In this document: positions 24,411 to 33,794 of the stretch, in pieces | Position numbering within the stretch: position 1 is the stretch's first letter | Layout: each line of letters starts with the position of its first letter | Origin: CAZLCC01 sp964570845 | GTDB taxonomy: Bacteria > Patescibacteriota > Saccharimonadia > Saccharimonadales > Saccharimonadaceae | Direction: 5' to 3' | Length of the DNA stretch: 64,000 nucleotides | Assembly (NCBI GenBank): GCA_964570845.1 | Contig: CAZMZB010000001.1 | Location: forward strand, 310,001 to 374,000 | Notes under the pieces: generated by a model | What the model was told of the DNA's origin: nothing | The model's database searches: none | Seen by the model: only the letters and a program-made list of their open reading frames with translations | Made by a program: the position numbers and the translations under genes

Positions 24411-25495
24411 ATAATACTCAACAAGAAGCGAAAGCTAAGCTAGCTGAATATAAAAAAATAATCGATAAAGATATTGCTGAATATAGCAAAACACTCAGAA
24501 AAGAATGTCTTCAAAAATATAACCAGCCGACGCAAGATATCGTTAGTGCGTATGTCGATATTTTGTCTCGAGGCGGTAAGCGTCTGAGAGGCGCCTTAAC
24601 TATGCACGCCTATTTTATGGCCGGTGGAAAAGATAAAGCCTTGGCGATAAAAGCGGCGCGTGCCATTGAAATGATTCATGCCTATCTGCTCATTGTTGAT
24701 GATATTGCCGATCGCTCAGAGACGCGACGCGGTGGCTTGGCAGCTCATGCGTTGCTGAAGCATTATCATCAAAAACAAAAACTCCATGGTGACAGCGCGC
24801 ATTTTGGTATCAGCCAGGCAATGAACGCAGCATTGTTTGGTGTACATCATACAATGGGAGAAATTGCTCAATTGCCCGCGAAAGATAAACAAAAAGCCAC
24901 TATGTTTGAATACTTAAACAGTACACTTGAAACAACTATTGTAGGACAGGTGAGTGATATCTATAACGAAGCGGTACGTGAAGTTAGCGAAGAGGATGTT
25001 CATCAAGTGCTTACTTGGAAGACAGCCTATTATTCATTTTTAAATCCGTTACAATGTGGTATTTTGCTGGCGGGAAAAGATACGAAAGACTTTATGTGGC
25101 TCAAAAGCTATGCGTTGCATATTGGTTTAGCGTTTCAAATTACTGATGATATTTTAGGAGTTTTTGCCGATGAAGCTAAAAGCGGCAAAAGTACACTCGA
25201 TGATCTGAGAGAAGGTAAAGTAACCTTACTTGTATCAAATACACTAAAAAAAGCCAGTGAGAAAGAAAAGCAAGAATTTTTACATAGCTTTGGAAAAGAT
25301 GATATTACTCGAAAAGAACAGCAGTTGATAAAAGGTATTATGCAAAACACTGGTGCGCTGCAAGTCACAAAAGAGACGGCTGAAGATGAAGCGGCGGAAG
25401 CGATTCTGGCACTCTCAGAAGCACCGAATACTCTACAGGAATACACGCGATTTTTAGACGGCATCGCAGTATATATTATTCAGCGCAGTGCTTGA
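24407..25495 (+). CDS. Polyprenyl diphosphate synthase
   Basis: 362 residues of the trans-isoprenyl synthase family. The first Asp-rich motif, LLIVDDIADRSETRRG, and the second, FQITDDILGVFAD, bind Mg2+ and the diphosphate of the allylic substrate and isopentenyl diphosphate. GGKRLRGAL near residue 57 is the usual substrate-binding stretch. The product chain length cannot be set by eye; a C15-C20 or longer carrier-lipid precursor is likely. It starts in a 4-base overlap with the kinase and ends in a 16-base convergent overlap with the XRE gene. Confidence 0.92.
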   Translation: MNNTQQEAKAKLAEYKKIIDKDIAEYSKTLRKECLQKYNQPTQDIVSAYVDILSRGGKRLRGALTMHAYFMAGGKDKALAIKAARAIEMIHAYLLIVDDIADRSETRRGGLAAHALLKHYHQKQKLHGDSAHFGISQAMNAALFGVHHTMGEIAQLPAKDKQKATMFEYLNSTLETTIVGQVSDIYNEAVREVSEEDVHQVLTWKTAYYSFLNPLQCGILLAGKDTKDFMWLKSYALHIGLAFQITDDILGVFADEAKSGKSTLDDLREGKVTLLVSNTLKKASEKEKQEFLHSFGKDDITRKEQQLIKGIMQNTGALQVTKETAEDEAAEAILALSEAPNTLQEYTRFLDGIAVYIIQRSA

Positions 25496-25716
25496 AAATG
25501 AAACAACTCTTCTATTTCAACCCCTAGAACCTCACTTAATTTTATCAGAGTAACAATACCTACCCATCGCCTTCCGGTTTCTATGTAGGCGATCATGACA
25601 ACGCTCATATTCATTTTTTCAGCCAGTTGTGCTTGAGTGAGGTCTCGCTGTTTACGTAAAGCAGCAAGTCGCTTCCCAAACGACGAAAGTAATTCTTGCT
25701 GCGTCGTAGTCTTCAT
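25480..25716 (-). CDS. XRE-family helix-turn-helix regulator
   Basis: 78 residues, a single Cro/C1-type HTH: LAALRKQRDLTQAQLAEKMNMSVVMIAYIETGRR, then the fifth helix VGIVTLIKLSEVLGVEIEELF. No sensor domain is attached. A perfect 9-5-9 palindrome (25749-25771) lies between its start and the divergent PilX-RCC1 gene, so it probably represses that gene and itself. Its 3' end overlaps the polyprenyl synthase gene. Confidence 0.9.
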   Translation of the reverse strand: MKTTTQQELLSSFGKRLAALRKQRDLTQAQLAEKMNMSVVMIAYIETGRRWVGIVTLIKLSEVLGVEIEELFHFQALR

Positions 25717-25748
25717 AATATATAGTATTGTTTACTGACAGTTATAGT

Positions 25749-25771
25749 GAAATAAACTGTTAGTTTATTTC
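25749..25771. promoter_or_regulatory. Perfect palindromic operator
   Basis: GAAATAAAC-TGTTA-GTTTATTTC is perfectly symmetric (9-5-9). It covers the -35 position (about 25768-25773) relative to TATACT at 25791-25796, the -10 box of the PilX-RCC1 gene, and sits 33 bases before the XRE start. This is the expected location for an XRE dimer site that blocks polymerase. Confidence 0.7.
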
Positions 25772-25805
25772 TTATTAGCGTAAGCCTTTTTATACTACGA
25801 GTACT

Positions 25806-27545
25806 ATGAATAACACTTCTCCCGCCTTCGCCCTACCCACCCTCATACTCACCGCTACCATCCTAATGATCGTCGGTACGTCCACTCTTATCGCTTCTAC
25901 CTCCATCACCAAAACCCTCCAGGACCAGCACTGGCAAAAACAAGCTGACAATGCCGCTAAAGCAGGTATCACCTTTGCCGCCAACTGTTTACATAAGAAT
26001 GGCATAAGTTGGAGCGGTACTAGCAAATTAGCTCCCAACAGTACCTGCAGTGGTACTACCTCACCTGGAGGGGTTGTTGCCGAGGGAGAGGGGTGGACCT
26101 CTACCTTCATCGTCAGTGCCCCGACTGGCACCAGTAGCAACCCTCCCACCGCCACAGCCACTGGCACCGTCACCCTAACGGCTGCTAATAGAACCTATAC
26201 AGCGAATAACACGGTGGTAGTGAATGTGGAAAAAGAACTGGCGGTCAATAAAGTGGTTATTGGTGCAGGGGTTGTGTGTGCCATTGCTTCTGACTATCAA
26301 GCATATTGTGCAGGCCGTAATACATATGGACAACTTGGCAACGGGAACACAACGAGCCAATCCACGCCAGTCCGATTCCAATTACCCGGAAGTTTAGGTG
26401 CCAAAGATATAAGTATTGCCTATGGCCAGGAGTATAGCACCTCTTTTACTTACAATGCTGCCCATATATGCGTATTAGCAACTAATAATCAAGTATATTG
26501 CGCTGGCAGGAATAACTACGGGCAATTGGGAAATGGTAATACCACAAATCAATCGACTCCGGTGAAGTTTAATCACACTGGTGCGACTGGGTCCAACGAT
26601 TATGCTGCTATTAGTTTTGCAACTGGTGTATACCACACCTGCGTTATTGATACTGGTCAATTTGTAAAATGTGCTGGTGACAATAGTCAGGGTCAATTAG
26701 CAATGCCTTTAGCAACTACTTATTCAGCCACTCCAGTAGGAAGTGGGGTGGCTGTTAAAGTCTATGCCCACTCCCGTCGTACTTGTGTCATAAATCATGG
26801 GGGTAGCGTATACTGCGTAGGCACCAATCAATACGGTCAAAGCGGCATAGGCAATACTACTAGTCCACAATCAGCTTGGCCAGTTATGACTAGAACTACC
26901 TATTATCCTGCCGGCACTATGCCTATTGATTTTTCTATGACAGGTGATAAAAGCTGTCTGGTTCTTGAGAGCGTATCCTGTGTGGGCTTAAATGCAGATT
27001 ATCAGTTGGGAGATGGAACGACGACAAATCGCTCCACCCTTGTCATGTCTCTCTTTCGGATGGTTGCAGAAACAAAATACCATCAAGTATCAACCAGCGT
27101 CACAGCAACGTGTGGAGTTTTTCTTGGTAACTTAGTCATGTGCGCGGGTCGCAATACTAACGGGCAGCTCGGTATCGGTAGTACTACTAATGGTCCAGGA
27201 GACTGGTGGGGCGGTGGTGACGCGAGGAAAGTTATGACGACCGATGGCTATCATACATGTGCTCTTGGGCGATCATCACCAATAAATGATATGGTTCTTA
27301 AATGTGCTGGCCTCAACAGTAGCGGTCAGCTTGGTGACGGGACAACTACGCAGCGTACCTCACCGGTCACCTTTAACCTGCCGTCCTCGTTGCGTCCAGT
27401 CGATTTTTACGCCTTTTCAACTAACACCTGCGCTATCGCCTCGGATGGTCAGCTATATTGTTCTGGAAATAATAGTTACGGTCAGCTCGGGACGGGAAGT
27501 ACAGGAAGTGTCCAATCCACACCAGTGAAGTTTCAATTACCGTAA
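25806..27545 (+). CDS. PilX-like pilus protein fused to an RCC1 propeller
   Basis: 579 residues. The N-terminus has a prepilin-like hydrophobic helix (AFALPTLILTATILMIVGTS) without the usual Glu5, followed by QADNAAKAGITFAANCL, similar to YDAAKAGVVDANRAIAWC in the PilX-like protein at 59409. From about residue 150 come eight RCC1-type units (consensus CAGxNxYGQLGxGxTT). Each unit has two cysteines, about 8-20 residues apart, suggesting one disulfide per blade outside the cell. A pilus-tip adhesin or PilY1-like cap is the best guess. The 5' third uses C-rich codons unlike its neighbours. TATACT (25791-25796) lies nine bases before the ATG. Confidence 0.85.
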   Translation: MNNTSPAFALPTLILTATILMIVGTSTLIASTSITKTLQDQHWQKQADNAAKAGITFAANCLHKNGISWSGTSKLAPNSTCSGTTSPGGVVAEGEGWTSTFIVSAPTGTSSNPPTATATGTVTLTAANRTYTANNTVVVNVEKELAVNKVVIGAGVVCAIASDYQAYCAGRNTYGQLGNGNTTSQSTPVRFQLPGSLGAKDISIAYGQEYSTSFTYNAAHICVLATNNQVYCAGRNNYGQLGNGNTTNQSTPVKFNHTGATGSNDYAAISFATGVYHTCVIDTGQFVKCAGDNSQGQLAMPLATTYSATPVGSGVAVKVYAHSRRTCVINHGGSVYCVGTNQYGQSGIGNTTSPQSAWPVMTRTTYYPAGTMPIDFSMTGDKSCLVLESVSCVGLNADYQLGDGTTTNRSTLVMSLFRMVAETKYHQVSTSVTATCGVFLGNLVMCAGRNTNGQLGIGSTTNGPGDWWGGGDARKVMTTDGYHTCALGRSSPINDMVLKCAGLNSSGQLGDGTTTQRTSPVTFNLPSSLRPVDFYAFSTNTCAIASDGQLYCSGNNSYGQLGTGSTGSVQSTPVKFQLP

Positions 27546-27573
27546 TTTCTCCCTCATCACTTATAATAGAACC

Positions 27574-30090
27574 ATGACGAAACGTTTAGTGGTGATTGAT
27601 GGGAAGTCAGTGTTTTATCGTGGCTATTATGCGATGAGCCATTTGAGCATGAAAGATGGCACACCAACCGGCGGTGTCTATGGTTTTACGGCACTTGCAC
27701 TTGAGATAATGAAGAAACTGGAGCCGGATTATGTGGCGGTGGCATGGGATAAAGCCAAGACAAACATCAGAAAACGGCGAGAGATTTATCCGGAATATAA
27801 AGCTGGGCGCAAGCCAGCTCCGCCCGATTTTTATGAGCAAATTCCCATGCTCGAAGAACTTTTGAGGGCTTTTAGCTGGCCGCTCTATGAACTGGATGAT
27901 TATGAAGCGGATGATATTATGGGTTCGCTTGCTCGCCAGGCCGAAGAAAAAGACGTCGAAACATGCTTAATCACTTCTGACCTTGATCTTCTGCAGGTGA
28001 TTAACTCTCAGACACATGTCTATGCACTGAAAAAAGGCTTTTCAAATATTGAACTTTTTCACCCCGCGAGTTTTGAAAAGAAATATGGCATTAACGTACA
28101 TCAATTTCTTGATTTAAAAGCCCTGAAGGGTGATAGCTCAGATAATCTACCTGGTGTGCCAGGCGTGGGTGAAAAAACAGCAGTGAAACTGCTGCAAGAT
28201 TATCAAACACTTGATGGGGTCTATGAACATCTTGATGAACTAAAGCCGGTACTTAGGAAAAAACTTGAAGAGGGAAGAGAAAAGGCATATCAAACCAAAG
28301 AAGTCGCGAGACTTTGGACGGAAGCACCCATCAAATTTGATTTAAAAGAAACTGATTCTCATGAGGTTGATACGAAAGAAGTGAAGACACTGCTTGAGAA
28401 GTTTGAGTTTCATTCACTACTAAAACAACTTCCTGAACACATGCAGGAAACAGAGAAACAAATACCAACTGAGCAAAAAGAAGTCAAAGCATTAACTGAT
28501 AAAGATAAAAAATTATTTAAAGAAAAAGATAGCTTTGTAGCAGCACGAATAAACGAAAAATGGGTTGTTTCACCTAAACCTGAACACATATTTTATACAA
28601 CGTCTCAACAACTGCATGAGCTAGCAAAAGATACGTCTATTGTTGCTCATGATGCCCGCACGATTTTACACCAGACCTTAAAAGATAACGGTTATATGCC
28701 TATGGTGAAACACGATACCCAACTTGGAGCGTTCATGCTTGATTCGCTTATTCGCTCTCGCCAACTTGGTGAGCTTGCTGGTACTGATTTAACTGATGAT
28801 AATGGCAGCGAAACAGTGCGAGCCATTTGGGTACTTTATGAAGAGCAGGAAGATAAGTTCAAGAAAGAGCCGAAAATAGCTGAGCTAGCTTGTAGCGTTG
28901 ATTTTAAACTCATCCAAACGCTCGTTTCTATGGAAAGTCGAGGTATTAAACTTGATGTTACTCTTCTAAAAAAGATGAGTGAAGAATTTGAAACAAAAAT
29001 CCAAAAAATTCGTAAGGAAATCTATAAAATGGTGGACTATGAGTTTAATGTCAGTAGTCCGTTTCAACTTTCAGAGGTATTATTCGGTAAGCTTGCCCTT
29101 CCGACTGCAGGAGTAAAGAAACGTAAAGTCGGTTATTCAACAGGAGCAAAAGAGCTGGCAAAGCTGAAAGGACAGCACCCGATTATTGAACATATCGAAA
29201 CGTATCGCGAGCTGACGAAACTGCAAAACACCTACATTGACGCGTTGCCGAGACTGGTTGATGAAAATAATCGTCTTCACACGACATTCAAACAGGATGT
29301 GGCGGCAACTGGTCGGCTGAGTAGTACTGATCCGAATTTGCAAAATATTCCAATTCGCACGGAGCTTGGCCGCAAAATCCGCGATGCGTTCGTTCCTGAA
29401 AAAGGTAACGTGTTTGTGGGTGCGGATTATTCACAGTTTGAGTTGCGTCTTGCAGCGGTATTAGCAGGTGACAAGCAAATGATTGAAGATTTCAACAGTG
29501 ATATCGATATTCACACAAAAACAGCCAGTGAAGTCTATGGTATTCCGCTTAATGAAGTCACGAAGCATCAACGGCGAGACGCCAAGGTGATTAATTTTGG
29601 TGTGCTTTATGGTATGAGTCCGCATGGTTTGGCGGCTGCAACTGGTATGAGCTTTGGCGAGGCAAAAAGGTTTATTGATGAATATTTTCATGTTCGTGCG
29701 CCAATCCGCCAATTTATTGATAAAACCTTAGAGAAAGCTCGGGATGAAGGCTATGTTGAAACGCTCTTTGGTCGCCGACGCCCGACACCAGACGTGAAAT
29801 CGAGTAACTTCATGGTACGTGAGGGTGCAAAGCGAGCTGCTGCCAATATGCCAATTCAAGGCACGGAGGCGGATTTAATGAAAATGGCGATGCTTGAAGT
29901 TGATAAAAAACTTGGCGATTTAGGCTGGCAGGTTCTGCAAATTCACGACAGTATTTTAGTGGAATGTCCTGAGGAAAATGCCGAAAAAGTAGGTCAGATT
30001 TTGCAGGAAACGATGGAAAATATTTATCCGGGACTTGGCATTAAGCTGAAAGTTGATGTTTCTATTGGCAAGAATTGGGGAGAGCTATAG
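27574..30090 (+). CDS. polA: DNA polymerase I
   Basis: 838 residues. The N-terminal 5'-3' exonuclease (about 1-265) has VVIDGKSVFYRGYYAM, EADDIMGSLA and ITSDLDLLQVI. The middle exonuclease-like domain (about 300-430) is degenerate: the DxE motif of proofreading enzymes is not visible, though DTQLGAFMLDSL remains. The polymerase domain has motif A DYSQFELRLAAVLAGD, motif B RRDAKVINFGVLYGM and motif C QIHDSILVE. It fills gaps and removes primers in replication and repair, probably without proofreading. TATAAT (27562-27567) is six bases before the ATG (leaderless). Confidence 0.97.
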   Translation: MTKRLVVIDGKSVFYRGYYAMSHLSMKDGTPTGGVYGFTALALEIMKKLEPDYVAVAWDKAKTNIRKRREIYPEYKAGRKPAPPDFYEQIPMLEELLRAFSWPLYELDDYEADDIMGSLARQAEEKDVETCLITSDLDLLQVINSQTHVYALKKGFSNIELFHPASFEKKYGINVHQFLDLKALKGDSSDNLPGVPGVGEKTAVKLLQDYQTLDGVYEHLDELKPVLRKKLEEGREKAYQTKEVARLWTEAPIKFDLKETDSHEVDTKEVKTLLEKFEFHSLLKQLPEHMQETEKQIPTEQKEVKALTDKDKKLFKEKDSFVAARINEKWVVSPKPEHIFYTTSQQLHELAKDTSIVAHDARTILHQTLKDNGYMPMVKHDTQLGAFMLDSLIRSRQLGELAGTDLTDDNGSETVRAIWVLYEEQEDKFKKEPKIAELACSVDFKLIQTLVSMESRGIKLDVTLLKKMSEEFETKIQKIRKEIYKMVDYEFNVSSPFQLSEVLFGKLALPTAGVKKRKVGYSTGAKELAKLKGQHPIIEHIETYRELTKLQNTYIDALPRLVDENNRLHTTFKQDVAATGRLSSTDPNLQNIPIRTELGRKIRDAFVPEKGNVFVGADYSQFELRLAAVLAGDKQMIEDFNSDIDIHTKTASEVYGIPLNEVTKHQRRDAKVINFGVLYGMSPHGLAAATGMSFGEAKRFIDEYFHVRAPIRQFIDKTLEKARDEGYVETLFGRRRPTPDVKSSNFMVREGAKRAAANMPIQGTEADLMKMAMLEVDKKLGDLGWQVLQIHDSILVECPEENAEKVGQILQETMENIYPGLGIKLKVDVSIGKNWGEL

Positions 30091-30096
30091 GTAGTA

Positions 30097-31011
30097 ATGC
30101 AGAAAATTGAACAAATAAAAAATCAGTTTTTGTTAAAAGATATTTCAGAAATAAGAATTAATAACAGGTATGCTATGTATAAAGTAGCATTGTCGGATGG
30201 CTGTAAAGCAGTTCTAAAAGTTTCTTTGGATAAAAAACTGGATGTTGGAATTGAGAATGAGTTTTGGTGGCATACCACTATTCAGCGATTGACTAAGGGA
30301 GGTGTGTCGCTGTCAGTAAGTCCACTAAAAGTCTATGGCTATGGTGAAGATTTTATTCTCCTCCAATACATAGAGGGTAAAAATTTAGTTACAGAGACTG
30401 CTACTGCAAAACAGGCTGAGGCTCATTTGCACACCCCTCTGATAGCTGGAATTTTAGCTACTTTTGATAAAATAAGAGTGCCATATGACTGTAAAAAGCT
30501 TGATTTTGAAGGTAATACAGCTCCATATAATGACCTGTCGCGGAGTATTGAAAAGTGGCTAAAGCCGGCACTGGATTTTGGACAAATTACTGCAGAAGAA
30601 GCTGAGCAGCTACGAAGAGCTGTAAAAAAAGGTGATGGCATCCTAGAGCCAAGCCTTCAACACGGAGATTTTACTCCATGGCAGATTATGAAAGAGGCCG
30701 CAACTGGTAAACTTTATCTTATTGATGGTGAAAAAGGAGGTTTTTTCAGACCAAGATTTTATGATTTAGCCTATGCTTATACAAGAATTGTGACGCATAC
30801 ACGCTCACGCGAAAATGGTAAAAATCTTATAGAAGCCTTTAAGAAAAAGTCAGGAGTAAAAGAGGGTGAGTTTAGGAAGGGTTTTTTTCCTGTACTTGCG
30901 CAACGGGTGTGCGGTGTTCAGTTTGATGCAGTAAATGATTATAAAAATGGAGATGATTATAGAGAGGTTGCGCATAAACTCATAGCTATATGCGAGGGGG
31001 AGAATATCTGA
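30097..31011 (+). CDS. Aminoglycoside-phosphotransferase-like kinase
   Basis: 304 residues with the APH/choline-kinase-like fold. An N-terminal lobe (YKVALSDGCKAVLKVS, with the probable ATP-binding Lys) is followed by FILLQYIEGKNL as the hinge. The catalytic loop LQHGDFTPWQIM contains Asp, and LIDGEKGGFFRPRFYDLAY is the equivalent of the metal-binding IDWE motif. The Asn of the usual HGDxxxxN is Gln here. The substrate is unknown; a small-molecule or sugar kinase is more likely than antibiotic resistance in this context. It starts six bases after polA and shares one base with dut (TGATG). Confidence 0.78.
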   Translation: MQKIEQIKNQFLLKDISEIRINNRYAMYKVALSDGCKAVLKVSLDKKLDVGIENEFWWHTTIQRLTKGGVSLSVSPLKVYGYGEDFILLQYIEGKNLVTETATAKQAEAHLHTPLIAGILATFDKIRVPYDCKKLDFEGNTAPYNDLSRSIEKWLKPALDFGQITAEEAEQLRRAVKKGDGILEPSLQHGDFTPWQIMKEAATGKLYLIDGEKGGFFRPRFYDLAYAYTRIVTHTRSRENGKNLIEAFKKKSGVKEGEFRKGFFPVLAQRVCGVQFDAVNDYKNGDDYREVAHKLIAICEGENI

Positions 31012-31445
31012 TGAAAGTAAGAGTTATAAAACTAAAAGAAAACGTTAAGATGCCCGAGTATCAAACCGAGCATTCTGCTGGCATGGATCTTCATGCGGCA
31101 ATCGACGAGCCGATTATTTTGCAGCCAATGGAGAGAAAAGTTATCCCCGCAGGTTTTGCAATCGCTCTTCCCGATGGCTATGAAGCCCAAGTTCGTGCTC
31201 GTAGTGGCCTGGCATTAAAACATGGCATTACAACAGCAAATGGTGTCGGCACAATTGATGCGGATTATCGAGGTGAAGTTGGGGCAATTATGATGAACCT
31301 AGGAATAGAACCATTCACAATTGAGTCAGGTATGCGTATTGCGCAACTTGTTATTGCAAGATATGAAAAAATTGAATGGCAAGCAGTAGAGGTGCTTGAT
31401 GAAACTGAGCGCAGCTCAGGTGGCTTTGGGAGTACAGGAAAGTGA
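31011..31445 (+). CDS. dut: dUTP diphosphatase
   Basis: 144 residues from MKVRVIKL, with the ribosome site AGGGGGA and the ATG overlapping the previous stop. All five trimeric dUTPase motifs are visible: AGMDLHA, RSGLALKHG, GVGTIDADYRGEVG, RIAQLVI and the C-terminal RSSGGFGSTGK arm that closes on the active site. The enzyme hydrolyses dUTP to dUMP, keeping uracil out of DNA and supplying dTMP synthesis. It overlaps the HAD gene (GTGA). Confidence 0.96.
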   Translation: MKVRVIKLKENVKMPEYQTEHSAGMDLHAAIDEPIILQPMERKVIPAGFAIALPDGYEAQVRARSGLALKHGITTANGVGTIDADYRGEVGAIMMNLGIEPFTIESGMRIAQLVIARYEKIEWQAVEVLDETERSSGGFGSTGK

Positions 31446-32011
31446 TAAAAGCAATTATTTTCGATTGTTTTGGCGTGCTGTATAGTGACGGAAAGAGCTA
31501 TATAAAAAGTCTTTGCCCGCTAGCGAGAAGAGCTGATCTTAATGATTTATATTATCAAGTTGATTACGGTTATATCTCAACAGAAGAGTTTTTCAAAGAA
31601 GTCTCTTTAATATTAGATATGGATGTGGGTGAATTGAAACGAATTAACTTTCAGCAATATGTGCGAAATGAGCAATTGATAGATTGCCTGAAGAGTTTAA
31701 AAAATAAATATAAAACTGGTCTTTTGAGTAATGTAGGGGATGGTTTTCTTGATTCGTTATTTACGAAAAAGGAGCAGCATGATTTTTTTAATGCAATAAT
31801 TCTCTCGAGTTTAATTGGTGCAGTAAAACCACACCATCAGGCGTATGAAGCTATCGCAGAGAAACTTGAGGTAAAACCAGAAGAATGTGTGATGATAGAT
31901 GATATTCCAGTAAATTGTGATGGGGCGCGTCAAGCTGGTATGCAAGCAATCCATTACGAGAGTGTCGACCAAACCAAACAACAGCTTAAGCAGTTACTCG
32001 CGCTACAATAG
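31442..32011 (+). CDS. HAD-family hydrolase
   Basis: 189 residues with a GTG start overlapping the dut stop. HAD motif I FDCFGVLYSDG (nucleophile Asp; the usual second Asp is Cys-Phe-Gly-Val-type), motif II LLSNVGD, motif III Lys in VKPHHQAYE and motif IV VMIDDIPVN. The cap is a small helical C1 type. It resembles haloacid-dehalogenase/phosphatase proteins of the YihX type. It probably dephosphorylates a small metabolite; the identity cannot be told. Last gene of the polA-APH-dut-HAD run. Confidence 0.85.
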   Translation: MIKAIIFDCFGVLYSDGKSYIKSLCPLARRADLNDLYYQVDYGYISTEEFFKEVSLILDMDVGELKRINFQQYVRNEQLIDCLKSLKNKYKTGLLSNVGDGFLDSLFTKKEQHDFFNAIILSSLIGAVKPHHQAYEAIAEKLEVKPEECVMIDDIPVNCDGARQAGMQAIHYESVDQTKQQLKQLLALQ

Positions 32012-32015
32012 AATT

Positions 32016-32891
32016 ATGCCAGAATTACCAGAAGTTGAAACAGTACGACGAGGGCTTGATAAGCTGATTATTAATAAAGTTATTCAAACCATTTCAAGTA
32101 ACTCACCAAAGAGTTTTCCTAATGCACCGATTGATGTTGAAGCATTTGCGTATGGAGCAAGGGTCGCCACTGTGCGACGACGAGCGAAAGTGCTTTTAAT
32201 CGAACTTGATTCAAAATATTCTTTAGTCATTCATTTAAAAATGACTGGCCAGCTTGTCTATCGTGGCCAACAAAATTTTGGCGCAGGGCACCCAAACGAT
32301 AGCTTAGTTGGAGAACTTCCCGATAAAAGTACTCGAGTAATTATTTCATTTACTGATGGCTCGAACCTCTTTTTCAACGACCAGCGTAAATTTGGGTGGG
32401 TAAAATTAATTCCAACCGCTGAAGTGCCAAACATTGATTTTATGAAAAAGGTGGGGCCAGAACCACTTAGCGAAAATACACATTTTGAAGATTTTTTAAT
32501 GCGAGTTCGCAAGCGAAACGGTACAACGATTAAGGCAGCGATTTTAGACCAAAGTGTGATCGCGGGAGTCGGTAATATTTATGCTGATGAAAGTTTGTGG
32601 GGTGCAAAGATTCACTCGGCAACTCGTGTGAAATATCTTTCAGATAGTCAACTGCAAGAGCTGTTTGAACAAATAAAATATATCCTTGCTTTAGCGATTG
32701 AAAAAGGTGGTTCAACAGATAAAAATTACGTCAATGCTGAAGGTAAAAGTGGAAGTTATCTTGGTTTTGCACGCGTATTCAGACGAGAAGGCGAGCCGTG
32801 TGAACGTTGCGGGGAGACAATTGTGAAAATAAAAGTTGCGGGGCGTGGCACACATATTTGTCCACACTGTCAAAGGGAGAAAACGAAATGA
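32016..32891 (+). CDS. mutM: Formamidopyrimidine-DNA glycosylase
   Basis: 291 residues from MPELPEVETV; Pro2 becomes the catalytic N-terminus and Glu3 is conserved. The helix-two-turn-helix region has DQSVIAGVGNIYADESLW, and the C-terminal zinc finger CERCGE...CPHCQREK is intact. It removes 8-oxoguanine and related lesions and nicks the strand. TACAAT (32004-32009) lies six bases before the ATG, supporting this start although the frame is open upstream. The stop overlaps the start of the next gene (ATGA). Confidence 0.96.
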   Translation: MPELPEVETVRRGLDKLIINKVIQTISSNSPKSFPNAPIDVEAFAYGARVATVRRRAKVLLIELDSKYSLVIHLKMTGQLVYRGQQNFGAGHPNDSLVGELPDKSTRVIISFTDGSNLFFNDQRKFGWVKLIPTAEVPNIDFMKKVGPEPLSENTHFEDFLMRVRKRNGTTIKAAILDQSVIAGVGNIYADESLWGAKIHSATRVKYLSDSQLQELFEQIKYILALAIEKGGSTDKNYVNAEGKSGSYLGFARVFRREGEPCERCGETIVKIKVAGRGTHICPHCQREKTK

Positions 32892-33793
32892 TAACCTTAC
32901 TCACTGGAGCAAATTCTTATGCAGCGCGCGAGTTTCTTGATGAAATCAGCAAGAAATATGATTTTCACGGTATTTCTCGTCGTGATGGCAGTGAGCTTGA
33001 AGTAGAAAATCTCTCAGAACTTTTGCAAGGTGCAAGTTTGTTTGCCGAAGAAAGATTAGTGATTATTAAAGATGCGAGCAGCAATAAAACTATGTGGATG
33101 GCACTTGAAGAATGGATTGAAAAAGTACCAGAAGAAGTGCACCTAGTGCTTATTGAATCAAATCCGGATAAGCGAACGAAGACGTTCAAGACGCTGCAAA
33201 AGGTAGCTGAAGTTAAAGAACTGAAAGAACTTACTGAATATGAGGCTGCGAAATGGCTCGTGCAACATACAAGGCAATATGAGCAGGATATAGCACAGGC
33301 AGAAGCAGCGTATTTAGTTGATAAGGTCGGTACGGATCAGTGGCAACTTTCGCATGAACTGCAGAAACTACTAGCTGTTAATGATACTTCAAAACAACGG
33401 ATTGATGCTGTGGTTGAGCCAACTCCACAGGCAAACGTTTTTGCGTTGATTGATGCTGCGCTGCAGGGGCGAAAAGTAGTAATTGCAGAGCAAATTAAAA
33501 TTCTTGAAACGCAGGAAGATCCATATCGATTATTTGGCCTGCTAGCGAGTCAGGTGTTTCAGCTTGCCACGCTCTCTCGGGCAAAAGACATGTCGGTTGA
33601 TCAAATTGCAAAAGACCTAAAAACGCACCCGTATCCACTGAAAAAACTAAAACCGCTTGCCAATAAGCTCGGCAAGCGGGAAGTAATAAAAATAGTCGAT
33701 ACTGTTTCTGAGCTTGATATTCAGCTCAAAACTTCAGTCGGCGATCCATGGTTGCTGCTTGAAAGATCGCTACTCAAAATTGCTGCGAAATAA
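32888..33793 (+). CDS. holA: DNA polymerase III delta subunit-like protein
   Basis: 301 residues from MITLLTGANSYAAREFLDEI. The layout fits the clamp-loader delta subunit: an N-terminal P-loop-like but degenerate AAA+ domain (LTGANSYAAREF), EERLVIIKDAS, VHLVLIESNPDKRTKTFKTL, and a helical C-terminal collar with DPYRLFGLLASQVFQLATL and DPWLLLERSLLKIAAK. It would load the sliding clamp for replication. The start is a 4-base overlap with mutM. The assignment rests on layout and weak motifs, but it is typical for this gene. Confidence 0.85.
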   Translation: MITLLTGANSYAAREFLDEISKKYDFHGISRRDGSELEVENLSELLQGASLFAEERLVIIKDASSNKTMWMALEEWIEKVPEEVHLVLIESNPDKRTKTFKTLQKVAEVKELKELTEYEAAKWLVQHTRQYEQDIAQAEAAYLVDKVGTDQWQLSHELQKLLAVNDTSKQRIDAVVEPTPQANVFALIDAALQGRKVVIAEQIKILETQEDPYRLFGLLASQVFQLATLSRAKDMSVDQIAKDLKTHPYPLKKLKPLANKLGKREVIKIVDTVSELDIQLKTSVGDPWLLLERSLLKIAAK

Positions 33794-33794
33794 G

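Noticed and set aside
26200..27540. RCC1 units as a DNA tandem repeat or CRISPR-like array
   Set aside because: The repetition is at protein level (eight divergent units); DNA is not regularly repeated and has no spacers.
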